From a bacterium (lineage in GTDB: Bacteria; Campylobacterota; Campylobacteria; Campylobacterales; Sulfurimonadaceae), in contig JAHJGM010000003.1 of the NCBI GenBank assembly GCA_018824305.1, positions 1 through 49,229 of the forward strand: a DNA stretch of 49,229 nucleotides, given 5' to 3'. Of this stretch, positions 42,257-49,229 are shown in pieces (within the stretch, counting starts at the first letter, position 1; each line of letters begins with the position of its first letter). The notes under the pieces are model-generated. The model saw only the letters and a program-made list of their open reading frames with translations, was not told the origin of the DNA and did no database searches. Made by a program: the position numbers and the translations under genes.

Positions 42257-43357
42257 ATGAACTTGTTTGTCTCTTTAAAAGAATTAGAGTTAGCTGACTT
42301 TTTTCTTATATTCCTTCAAAATTTTCATTTGTATAAAAAGTTAAACTATGTTAACGTTGATATACATATTACGGACGAAAAATTAGAAAACTTCTTAGAT
42401 AAAGTTTTGATGTTATCGACATCTTGGATCGAAGAGAAAACTAATTATAGAATTAATATTTTTAGTATGCTTTCTTTCCAAAATAATCAAATAACTCTTG
42501 TAGTTTCTGATGCAGGTAATGAAATAGTTCATGAAATTTTAAATTTGATGAAAAGCTATGAATTTCAAGATATATCTTCTTTGAAAAATCAGTATGCACG
42601 ACGATTGTATGTATTTCTTTTGTTAAATAAACCACAACATATTAATTTAAATATTGATGAGTTAAAAGAGATTTTTCATCCTCCGACTGATATAATTAAA
42701 TGGACACAGTTTAAAGCAAAAATTTTAGAACCATCCGTTCAAGCAATTAATACTTGTCAAAATATTAATCTATCCTATGAACTAATTAAAGATGGTAGAA
42801 CTATTTCTGGGATTGAATTCAATAGTATCTATCTAGCTAGTGAAGATATTTTTAAAAAAATCAATTCTTCTTCAGTAATTGAATATATTTCAAAAGATTT
42901 TGTAGAACTTCAAAAAGTATCTCAGCTAACTGAAGTAGTAAGTGAACAGACACTCATAGAAAAAGAAAAAGTTGATGGTGCTAAAAAGGTGGTTGAATAT
43001 TTTGATAAACGGCGACAAGAACTTCAACCTAACTTTAGAAGAATAGAATATAAAAATATAGATGCTATTTACCAATTGCGTTTACATTTCAAAGAAACTG
43101 GAAGAACTCCTGAAATGTTTATAGACGCAATTAATTGGTTGTTTTCAGATAGAAAAGAAGCAGAATTTCATCGAGCATATATAATGTCAATTGGTAAGTT
43201 AATTGAGAAGTTCAATACATTGGAACATTTGGCAATATATTCTAAAGAATCTATTAAAATGAGTGAAGAAGCTAAAAGTTGGGCAAATGTATATAAGAAA
43301 CAAGGTCTTGGTGATGAAGAAATTATACAAAAATTGAAAGAAGGTGGTTACTTATAA
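42257..43357 (+). CDS. Rep_3/RepB-like replication initiator protein
   Basis: A 366-aa protein from ATG 42257; the frame opens upstream to 42128, but that extension is hydrophobic and precedes a TATAAT (42205-42210). A TTG at 42233 is another candidate. The middle (about residues 100-190) matches the initiator WH2 domain of Rep_3 plasmid proteins: NQYARRLYVFLL, then KWTQFKAKILEPSVQAINTC and YELIKDGRTISGIEF. The N-terminal half would be the weakly conserved WH1. The C-terminal third (GRTPEMFIDAINWLF, IGKLIEKFNTLE) recalls phage replisome-organiser tails. It suggests a once-autonomous replicon. It overlaps the downstream gene by one base. Confidence 0.75.
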   Translation: MNLFVSLKELELADFFLIFLQNFHLYKKLNYVNVDIHITDEKLENFLDKVLMLSTSWIEEKTNYRINIFSMLSFQNNQITLVVSDAGNEIVHEILNLMKSYEFQDISSLKNQYARRLYVFLLLNKPQHINLNIDELKEIFHPPTDIIKWTQFKAKILEPSVQAINTCQNINLSYELIKDGRTISGIEFNSIYLASEDIFKKINSSSVIEYISKDFVELQKVSQLTEVVSEQTLIEKEKVDGAKKVVEYFDKRRQELQPNFRRIEYKNIDAIYQLRLHFKETGRTPEMFIDAINWLFSDRKEAEFHRAYIMSIGKLIEKFNTLEHLAIYSKESIKMSEEAKSWANVYKKQGLGDEEIIQKLKEGGYL

Positions 43358-43920
43358 TGGATTTAATGAAATCTGTCAAAATTTTAGCTGATGAATATGG
43401 ATTAGATACTGAAGAATATACAATTGAACTTCTTTTAGAGTTACTTGATAAATTTGGATCTTTGAATAATGTTTTGAAAGAAGGACTTAAACCAGAATAC
43501 AAGTTTTTAAAAAAACGTTCTAAAATTATCGCTATGCTTGGTGATAGTTTACTTGATGAGGACTCTCATAAAATAGATAATTTTATAAGCTACTGTCATG
43601 CGTTAAATCATGCAATTAGTACTCAGGCTATTACTATGGCTTACAGTTATGAAGAATTATTAAATAAGCTAAAAATAAAAGAGACAATCTCTAAATGGAA
43701 AGAATCAGAAGAAGAAATAAATGAAACAGACTGGGTTTTAAATAGATTGGGAGGCAAAAACTTTATTAAAACAATTATTTTACAAGAGCCTAATCAGCTT
43801 AGAAAAAATGTTAAGCTTGTTTTTGATCAATATGCAAGAATACCGGTTGAAAAAAGAGCTGATATATCCTTAGAATATAATCCAAATGTATTAAAAGGGC
43901 TATCTTTTCAACGTACATAG
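43357..43920 (+). CDS. Unknown protein encoded with the Rep-like initiator
   Basis: A 187-aa soluble, mostly helical protein (MDLMKSVKILADEYGLDTEEYTIE...). No family was recognised. It begins one base inside the stop of the initiator gene (TAATG), so the two are translationally coupled and probably work together, for example in helicase loading, copy control or maintenance; none of these is shown. It ends 38 bases before the right repeat. Codon use is A+T-rich like the initiator gene. Confidence 0.6.
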   Translation: MDLMKSVKILADEYGLDTEEYTIELLLELLDKFGSLNNVLKEGLKPEYKFLKKRSKIIAMLGDSLLDEDSHKIDNFISYCHALNHAISTQAITMAYSYEELLNKLKIKETISKWKESEEEINETDWVLNRLGGKNFIKTIILQEPNQLRKNVKLVFDQYARIPVEKRADISLEYNPNVLKGLSFQRT

Positions 43921-43953
43921 TTGATTTAGAAATTATTGGTTATTAGAATGGAT

Positions 43954-44325
43954 TTAATTAAACCCTTCTAATTTTTTTTGTAACTTTTTATAAAACAGCT
44001 CGAAGCTCGGTAATTCGAGCTTTGCTTCACGCTGTTTTTCTCCCCACATCGGATTTGGAAAATAACTGTCATTTTTGTATCTTGCCATTACATGTACATG
44101 TACACGCACAAGCATATTCGCAAATGAAGCCATATTGATCTTATCGGGGGAGAAGTAGTCGATCATCTCGACCTCTACGATATCGTAAAGTTCGAAAAGT
44201 TTGAGTCTGAGCTCACGAGGAAGATCGCTTAGCTCTTTGTATTCTACTTGCGTAAATATTTTAAGCCAAGGAATTTCACTTTTTTCACTCTCGATAAAAA
44301 AGTTACTATCCTCGTAGATTTTCAT
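43954..44325 (-). CDS. HIT-family protein
   Basis: A 123-aa histidine-triad protein: VRVHVHVMARY gives the H-x-H-x-H nucleotide-hydrolase/transferase motif followed by FPNPMWGEK. These enzymes cleave adenylated or similar substrates. Its last residue and stop are supplied by the inserted element (…KLEGFN-stop); the reconstructed original end is …KLEGFTS-stop using the left repeat. A 3-base gap separates it from the upstream helicase gene on the same strand. Confidence 0.88.
   Translation of the reverse strand: MKIYEDSNFFIESEKSEIPWLKIFTQVEYKELSDLPRELRLKLFELYDIVEVEMIDYFSPDKINMASFANMLVRVHVHVMARYKNDSYFPNPMWGEKQREAKLELPSFELFYKKLQKKLEGFN
43959..43978 (+). repeat. Right direct repeat (att-like) at the HIT gene 3' end
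   Basis: Identical to 42027-42046. On the minus strand it encodes the K-L-E-G-F portion of the HIT protein's last residues, so the repeat restores the gene after insertion. Confidence 0.8.
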
Positions 44326-44328
44326 AGC

Positions 44329-45969
44329 TTACGCTCTTGGTCCGCGATTTCTGTCACCTGATGGACGTCTGTCGCCTGAAGGACGGTCACCACGAGGTCT
44401 ATCACCTGAAGGACGGTCACCGCGAGGTGCTCTGTCACTGCTTGGACGTGGAGCTCTTTCTCCGCCTGAACGCTCACCGCCACCATTTCTGTCTCTGTCA
44501 GAACGATTTCTATCGCCGCCTGAACGGTTTCCTCTGAATCCGCCACGACGATTTCCGCCGCCACGATTTCCTGCACCACGACTTTCACCGCGGTTATTGA
44601 TTCTTGCTAGGATACCTTCAAGTCTATCAGCAGGGATACCGATGTTGTTAGGACCTTGGATAGTTTGTTTTTCTAAAAGCATAGATATCATTTTAAACAA
44701 CATTGTCTCTTCATCGATATCTTGTTTGAGTTGATCAAGAATCACGTGTGCTTCATCATAGATTTTTTGCTCTTCAATAGAAGCAACAAGAGTAGCAATA
44801 CTTGATGTTTTCATATCACTTTTACTTGGGACGTAAGCATGAGCCATAGTCGTACCGACTTTAGCTTTGATACGTTGAAGCTCTTTGAACTCTAAGGGAG
44901 TTAGAAGTGTGATAGCTTTTCCGACTTTACCTGCACGTCCAGTTCTACCGATACGGTGAACATAGCTTTCAGGATCAAACGGGATATGGTAGTTAAATAC
45001 GTGAGTGATATCATTTACGTGGATACCACGAGCTGCAACGTCAGTTGCAACTAAAACTTGTACGCTACCTGCTTTTACAGCTTTAATAACTGTCTCACGT
45101 TGGCGTTGTTCCATATCTCCATGAAGACCGTTAGCGATGAATCCAGCAGCTGAAAGTACATTTGCAAGACGATCAACTTCACGTTTTGTACGACAAAACA
45201 CGATCGCTTTATCCATATCTTCTGATTCCATAAGACGGATGATCGCAGCATCACGCTCACTCTCTTCGATAACATAGTACTCTTGTGTAATATCTTTGTT
45301 TGTAGTCTCACCTTTTGTGATCGATACAAACGCAGGATTGTGTAAAATACGTTCAGCTAGGATTTTGATCGGAGCCGGCATCGTTGCTGAGAATAGAAGC
45401 GTTTGGCGACTTGTCGGAAGATATGTGAATATCTCATTGATATCATCCAAAAATCCCATATCCAGCATCTCATCAGCTTCGTCAAGTACAACTATTTTAG
45501 GTGCGAAGTTGTTTAGCATATTACGTTTTAAAAGGTCAAGTAAACGACCCGGTGTTGCAACAACGACTTGCGCACCGCGTTTGATAAGGTCAAGCTGACG
45601 GTTGTAAGAACTACCGCCGAATATTGTTACTGTATTGATACCTAAGTTACGTCCGTATTTGAAAAGTTCGTCACTTACTTGAGTAGCAAGTTCACGTGTC
45701 GGAGTGATAACAAGTACTTCTACACCTGATTTCATATCCATTGAGTTAAGGGCCGGTAGGCCGAATGCTGCAGTTTTACCTGTACCAGTATGCGCTTGAC
45801 CTACGATGTCACGACCTTGCATAACTAACGGTATAGCTTCTGCTTGGATCGGGCTAGGTATTTTAAATCCGGCATAATCGATAGCTTTAAGCAGATCTTT
45901 TTTGAAGCCAAAGTCTTCAAACGTCATTTGTTTTACTTCAGTTGCCTGAATCTGTGTTTCTTCTTGCAT
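44329..45969 (-). CDS. DEAD-box RNA helicase with Arg/Gly-rich tail
   Basis: A 546-aa helicase. Q-motif FGFKKDLLKAI, motif I AHTGTGKTA, PTREL, motif II VLDEADEMLD, SAT, and motif VI HRIGRTGR. Residues about 470-546 are an Arg/Gly/Asp tail with tandem SGDRPxGDRP repeats, as in DeaD/CsdA-like or RhlE-type cold-shock helicases, which bind structured RNA. The frame opens to a TTG at 45999, but ATG at 45969 matches the Q-motif spacing. Function: ribosome assembly or mRNA unwinding at low temperature. Confidence 0.95.
   Translation of the reverse strand: MQEETQIQATEVKQMTFEDFGFKKDLLKAIDYAGFKIPSPIQAEAIPLVMQGRDIVGQAHTGTGKTAAFGLPALNSMDMKSGVEVLVITPTRELATQVSDELFKYGRNLGINTVTIFGGSSYNRQLDLIKRGAQVVVATPGRLLDLLKRNMLNNFAPKIVVLDEADEMLDMGFLDDINEIFTYLPTSRQTLLFSATMPAPIKILAERILHNPAFVSITKGETTNKDITQEYYVIEESERDAAIIRLMESEDMDKAIVFCRTKREVDRLANVLSAAGFIANGLHGDMEQRQRETVIKAVKAGSVQVLVATDVAARGIHVNDITHVFNYHIPFDPESYVHRIGRTGRAGKVGKAITLLTPLEFKELQRIKAKVGTTMAHAYVPSKSDMKTSSIATLVASIEEQKIYDEAHVILDQLKQDIDEETMLFKMISMLLEKQTIQGPNNIGIPADRLEGILARINNRGESRGAGNRGGGNRRGGFRGNRSGGDRNRSDRDRNGGGERSGGERAPRPSSDRAPRGDRPSGDRPRGDRPSGDRRPSGDRNRGPRA
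44337..44470. repeat. Tandem repeats in the 3' end of the DEAD-box gene
   Basis: Short direct repeats of about 18-36 bases (tcacc-acgaggtct / tcacctgaaggacgg units) encode alternating GDRP and SGDR. They make that segment prone to slippage but are clearly coding. Confidence 0.7.
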
Positions 45970-46148
45970 ATTATTCCATTGCTTAAGGACACGACTCAAC
46001 TCTACTCAAAGCGCTTGTATGCACTTGTAGAGCTTAGAGGTGCCCTAGTTAATTTTTCCCGCTTTTATTTGCGGAATGGAATTATATCTAAATAAACTTA
46101 TAAGTAGTGCTTAAAATATTTATTAGTTTAAAATTAAGAATTATTACT

Positions 46149-46175
46149 TATAATGTGTGTAAAAAATAATCGGAG
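46149..46175 (+). promoter_or_regulatory. Promoter and ribosome site of the YceI gene
   Basis: TATAAT at 46149-46154 and CGGAG at 46171-46175, six bases before the ATG at 46182. No clear -35. Confidence 0.5.
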
Positions 46176-46181
46176 TTTTTC

Positions 46182-46784
46182 ATGAAAAAAGTTTTTATAT
46201 CAAGTGTGTTAGCTGTTTTGTTATCAAATACACTTTTCGCTGATTGCCAGTATGCGCAGAGTACAAATGTAGAAGTCGCTTTTAAAGCCTATAAAACACC
46301 ATTAAAAATTGGAGTCGGCGGTAAGTTTGATGATGTCAAGTATCTAAGTGTGACAGATTCTGCAAAAGATATAAAAACTCTTCTTGTCGATTCAAAAGTC
46401 ACTATCGATACTTCAAGTGTCAACAGTGCAAATGAAACCAGAGACAAAAAACTTGTCAAGTTCTTTTTTGATACGATGAATCAAAAAGAGATCGATGCGA
46501 AGATCATCTCTCTTAGTGTAGATAAAAACGACGGAACATCTAAAATATTGACGGGTGTCGTAAATGTAGATATTAAAATGAACGATATCTCTCATGAAGC
46601 AGAGCTGAAATTCGTATATGAGAATGGCATATTCAAAGCGGACGGCTTTATAGATTTGGCGGATTATAATGCACTTGGCTCTCTTGCATCGATCAACAAG
46701 ACTTGTTATGAATTGCATCAGGGCAAGACGTGGTCTGATGTAATGATAGGTTTTACCATGAATATAATCTCAAGCTGTAAATAA
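46182..46784 (+). CDS. YceI-family periplasmic protein
   Basis: A 200-aa secreted protein with signal peptide (1-20, KKVFISSVLAVLLSNTLFA). The mature part has the YceI beta-barrel pattern (VEVAFKAYKTPLKIGVGGKFDD, SKVTIDTSSV, TGVVNVDIKMNDISHEAELKF). YceI proteins bind isoprenoid lipids in the periplasm. It is followed immediately (one base) by a small gene. Two cysteines, one near each end of the mature chain, could form a disulfide. Confidence 0.87.
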   Translation: MKKVFISSVLAVLLSNTLFADCQYAQSTNVEVAFKAYKTPLKIGVGGKFDDVKYLSVTDSAKDIKTLLVDSKVTIDTSSVNSANETRDKKLVKFFFDTMNQKEIDAKIISLSVDKNDGTSKILTGVVNVDIKMNDISHEAELKFVYENGIFKADGFIDLADYNALGSLASINKTCYELHQGKTWSDVMIGFTMNIISSCK

Positions 46785-46785
46785 T

Positions 46786-46971
46786 ATGAAAATAGCTACG
46801 AAATACAGTTATGAAAAGATTTGGCAAGAGACAAAAGAGGAGGATCTTCTTCGTATGTTAAAAGAGGAGGTGGGAGAAGAGGCCGCGGAGGGCACTCTTG
46901 TTTATGTCAAAGATGCTTGTAAGCAAGACAAAACGATTACAGTAGGCTCTTTAAAGTTTAAAAAACTTTAA
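46786..46971 (+). CDS. Small 61-aa hypothetical protein
   Basis: A 61-aa charged cytoplasmic protein starting one base after the YceI stop and ending inside the next hairpin. The N-terminal half is helical (YEKIWQETKEEDLLRMLKEEVGEEAAEGTLVYVK). No family recognised. Placement and codon use suggest a real gene in an operon with the YceI gene. Confidence 0.6.
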   Translation: MKIATKYSYEKIWQETKEEDLLRMLKEEVGEEAAEGTLVYVKDACKQDKTITVGSLKFKKL

Positions 46972-46975
46972 GAGC
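46946..46975. terminator. Bidirectional hairpin between the 61-aa ORF and the chemoreceptor gene
   Basis: GCTCTT-T-AAAGTTT (46946-46959) pairs with AAACTTTAAGAGC (46963-46975) with one bulged T and an AAA loop; the stop codon of the small ORF lies in the stem. It sits between convergent genes. T tracts are short, so terminator strength is uncertain. Confidence 0.6.
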
Positions 46976-46989
46976 ACTGTTTAAAGAGT

Positions 46990-49122
46990 TTATCCTTTTC
47001 TTTGATCTCTTACCATGGTATCTAGAAGCAAGAACAGCTTGTTTGATGATTCTTCGGCATTTTTAAACAGAGAGATAATCTCGTTCGTTTTTATATTGCC
47101 GGATGCCATCATTTCCATAGCAGCTTTTATATTTTTATGGACCTGTGCATGTGGAGCTTCGATCGCAGTAAATGAGCTGTTGTTTTGGAAATCTACTCTC
47201 CCTTCGCCTGCATACCATTTACCAAGATTACAGCTCATGTGATCACTGACGGGATGATTTACTTTTCCATCAAACACTGCTGAATATGCGGTTGTCTTAA
47301 ATATCATATGATCGAGTTTTGCCATATTTACAAAGAGTTCATGACCGATTGCCGTGTTATATTCTTTTATCTTCTCTACATTTGATATCATCTCGTGCAG
47401 GACATCTTTAAATTCATCAAGTCTGCTTTGTGATGCCGAAGCCGATTCATCTATCTTTTCACTGTTTTCCGTCATAGCCATGGAGTTTTGTTTTAAGACG
47501 CTGATATTGGCTTCCACTTCGCTTGTAGCTTTTTGCGTACGTTCTGCAAGTTTTCTGACTTCATCTGCAACAACTGCAAATCCGCGTCCGTGTTCTCCTG
47601 CGCGTGCTGCTTCGATCGCAGCATTAAGCGCAAGCAGGTTGGTTTGGTCAGAGATGTCTTTAATCAGAGTGATAACGTTAAATATCTCTTCTACATTGGA
47701 GTTTAACTGCTCGGCCGAAGCTCTTGAATCACTGATCATGACTGTAATATCTGCAATTGAACTGATGATATCATCTGTTGATGAAGTGACTCTATTGACG
47801 ACTTCACCGGTCACACTGTTGAGTTCATTGACCTCATTGACTTTTTCTATATTTTCTTTCATGCTCTGGTTAAGATCGGTTACATTGTTGACCGAACCTG
47901 CGATCATCTCATGAGAAAGCCCCAGATGCAACTCATTTTTTTCCAATATTTTTTCAATCTCATGGGATGCCTGTCTTGCTTTTTCAGCGTCCTCTTTCGC
48001 TGCAATGGAGATCACTTCCACCTTGTCCAAAAATGCATTGAAACTTGCACTGGCTGCACCGAGTTCATCTTTTGATGTAATAGGCAGTCTTCGTGAGAGA
48101 TCGGCATCGCCGAGTGCTAGTTCTGAAGCTACTTCATCAAGATGCAGTATCGGTCCTGTGATAGCCTTTTTAATGACTATAAGAAGGAAAAGCAGGATGA
48201 CAATGTCTATAAGTGCCATAATGACTACTTGTCTTATCAAAGAGCTCTTTGAGTCTGCGATTATATTTTCTACTTCGATATTAGGCTTTGCTATCAATGC
48301 ATAAGCCACTATATTGTTTGAAAAATCGACGATAGGTTCTGAGACGACGAAATAGTCTTTTGAACGCTGGATAGACTTGGTGTCTTTTGGATTAATGGAA
48401 GAGAGTTCGCTAAAAAACTTTTTATCTATGATATCCTCTTTGACTGCCAGTGAAAAGTTGCCTACTTGCGGAGCTTTTGAAAGACCGCTTGCTACGTTGA
48501 GATAATCATTGTCAAGCAATATGATGATATCTGTATCGGAGCTTTTCTTTGCCGTTCTTACAATTGAATTGAGTCCCTGCATAAACTCGACAGAGCCAAG
48601 GTATTTATCGCCGTCCATTACAGGAGCCAAGCCGCGAAGAATAAGTCCTGCAACTCCTAATTCAACTGCGACGATAGGTTTTCTCTCCGCTTTTACTTTT
48701 AAGATCGTTTTTCTAAACGAACTTAAGTCGTCTCCATGTTTTTCCGGTTTCCAAGCTCTCAAAAAACTTTTGACATCAGCATCGTGGATATGGATCTTGA
48801 TGTTTCTAAATTGCGTGTTCTCTTTAAACTGTTTTGAGATAGCGTTTAACCCCTCAATCGCGATCTCTCTGTTGTTTTCTTTTAATGCTCTCATCGTATA
48901 ATAGTTATCAGCTATACTTATGGCATTTGTTAAGCCTATGTCTCTTTTGCCGTCAAACAGGTCATTGTATATAGTACGTAAATTTGTACTCTCTTTTATA
49001 TAGATGTTTTTTTCCATATTATCTATGGAATAAAAATAGTTGATTCCGATGATAACAAATCCGATCAGTATTGACAGGATTAACGGAATATGCAGTTTTT
49101 GGCTAATGCTCATATTTGACAT
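46990..49122 (-). CDS. Methyl-accepting chemotaxis protein with Cache-type sensor and CZB domain
   Basis: A 710-aa chemoreceptor: TM1 (about 10-30), a periplasmic double-Cache-like domain ([25 protein letters not shown]), TM2 (about 298-322), HAMP, the MCP signalling domain with the conserved hairpin tip ([31 protein letters not shown]), and a C-terminal CZB zinc-binding domain ([10 protein letters not shown] plus H-x-x-H like segments) about residues 610-690. CZB domains bind zinc through His and Cys and often sense it or reactive chlorine. A 16-bp palindrome lies upstream. Confidence 0.96.
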   Translation of the reverse strand: MSNMSISQKLHIPLILSILIGFVIIGINYFYSIDNMEKNIYIKESTNLRTIYNDLFDGKRDIGLTNAISIADNYYTMRALKENNREIAIEGLNAISKQFKENTQFRNIKIHIHDADVKSFLRAWKPEKHGDDLSSFRKTILKVKAERKPIVAVELGVAGLILRGLAPVMDGDKYLGSVEFMQGLNSIVRTAKKSSDTDIIILLDNDYLNVASGLSKAPQVGNFSLAVKEDIIDKKFFSELSSINPKDTKSIQRSKDYFVVSEPIVDFSNNIVAYALIAKPNIEVENIIADSKSSLIRQVVIMALIDIVILLFLLIVIKKAITGPILHLDEVASELALGDADLSRRLPITSKDELGAASASFNAFLDKVEVISIAAKEDAEKARQASHEIEKILEKNELHLGLSHEMIAGSVNNVTDLNQSMKENIEKVNEVNELNSVTGEVVNRVTSSTDDIISSIADITVMISDSRASAEQLNSNVEEIFNVITLIKDISDQTNLLALNAAIEAARAGEHGRGFAVVADEVRKLAERTQKATSEVEANISVLKQNSMAMTENSEKIDESASASQSRLDEFKDVLHEMISNVEKIKEYNTAIGHELFVNMAKLDHMIFKTTAYSAVFDGKVNHPVSDHMSCNLGKWYAGEGRVDFQNNSSFTAIEAPHAQVHKNIKAAMEMMASGNIKTNEIISLFKNAEESSNKLFLLLDTMVRDQRKG

Positions 49123-49176
49123 TAACGACCCCTTCTTAGAATTTCATACATTGAATAATGTGTTAAGATGATTCTA

Positions 49177-49192
49177 TCATACAATTGTATGA
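49177..49192. promoter_or_regulatory. 16-bp palindrome upstream of the chemoreceptor gene
   Basis: TCATACAATTGTATGA is a perfect palindrome; a further half-site TCATACA is at 49144-49150. On the minus strand an extended -10 (TGTATGAT) overlaps it, so a repressor binding there would block the promoter. The binding protein is unknown. Confidence 0.45.
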
Positions 49193-49229
49193 AAGTCCAT
49201 AAAATAGGAATAAATTATACTTATAATAT

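Larger units (their letters stand above)
42027..43978. mobile_element. Integrated mini-element: Rep_3-like initiator plus unknown gene, flanked by 20-bp direct repeats
   Basis: The same 20 bases, TAAACCCTTCTAA followed by seven T, occur at 42027-42046 and 43959-43978. The 1.9 kb between is clearly poorer in G+C (sampled lines about 20-35%, neighbours about 40% or more) and holds only two genes. The right repeat is the 3' end of the HIT gene; reading the left copy in the same way gives that gene an alternative ending (Thr-Ser-stop), so the pre-insertion end can be rebuilt. No integrase or transposase is present. Confidence 0.8.

Noticed and set aside
44337-44470. Possible CRISPR-like repeats near 44,400
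   Set aside because: The repeats are short, coding and have no regular spacers; they encode GDRP/SGDR units.
44322-44588. 88-residue minus-strand frame in the 3' end of the DEAD-box gene
   Set aside because: It overlaps the Arg/Gly-rich repeat in another frame of the same strand; Val/Thr/Glu repeats come from the repeat itself.
1-49229. tRNA or rRNA genes
   Set aside because: No cloverleaf with conserved TTC and acceptor ends, and no rRNA-like stretch, was seen.

Overview
The window is chromosomal DNA of a Campylobacterota (epsilonproteobacterial) bacterium, most like a sulfur-oxidising genus such as Sulfurimonas. Support: a sulfide:quinone oxidoreductase-type C-terminus at the left edge, many sensory and c-di-GMP proteins, HAHQWRQPL-style kinases with NMT1-like periplasmic sensors, an SO_0444-type permease, a CZB-type chemoreceptor, A+T-rich compact genes and frequent convergent overlaps. 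The genus is an inference; no rRNA, tRNA or CRISPR array is visible.

Layout. 1-1046: end of an SQR-like flavoprotein, a nested inverted repeat and a 55-aa ORF. 1161-4537: hybrid histidine kinase convergent with an OmpR-like response regulator. 4778-8253: hemN, a GlcF-like Fe-S protein and lgt, tightly packed. 8221-10362: a peptide-deformylase-like pseudoenzyme fused to a membrane domain, an AhpD-like protein and a divergent MerR regulator with a palindromic operator. 10408-13120: dnaK and grpE on the minus strand, separated by 295 bases of folded intergenic DNA. 13265-22586: AsmA-like protein, MMPL exporter, monothiol thioredoxin-fold protein, APC permease, comF, lepA, prs. 22688-26573: CorC/CNNM protein, then a minus-strand set of EAL-HDOD protein, carboxyl-methyltransferase-like enzyme and LuxI/FeeM-like acyl synthase. 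26767-31440: GGDEF protein, secreted protein, NMT1-sensor kinase and a PDC-like membrane protein. 31519-38536: DUF5610-like protein, permease, pta-ackA operon, and a PAS-GGDEF-EAL protein. 38623-42029: ychJ with an in-frame TGA before its last SEC-C motif, ABC-F ATPase, DUF5718-like protein and a SUI1-like factor. 42027-43978: a 1.9-kb A+T-rich inserted element. 43954-49122: HIT protein, DEAD-box helicase, YceI protein, a 61-aa ORF and a chemoreceptor.

The most unusual items are: (1) a two-gene integrated element (Rep_3-like initiator plus an unknown protein) bounded by a 20-bp direct repeat at the 3' end of the HIT gene and with no integrase; (2) a LuxI/FeeM-like synthase translationally coupled to an LCMT-like methyltransferase, a possible small-molecule signal cassette; (3) a membrane-fused deformylase relative with all metal ligands lost; (4) an over-represented palindrome, CTTACATGTAAG; and (5) a permease whose conserved N-terminus lies upstream of any standard start codon.
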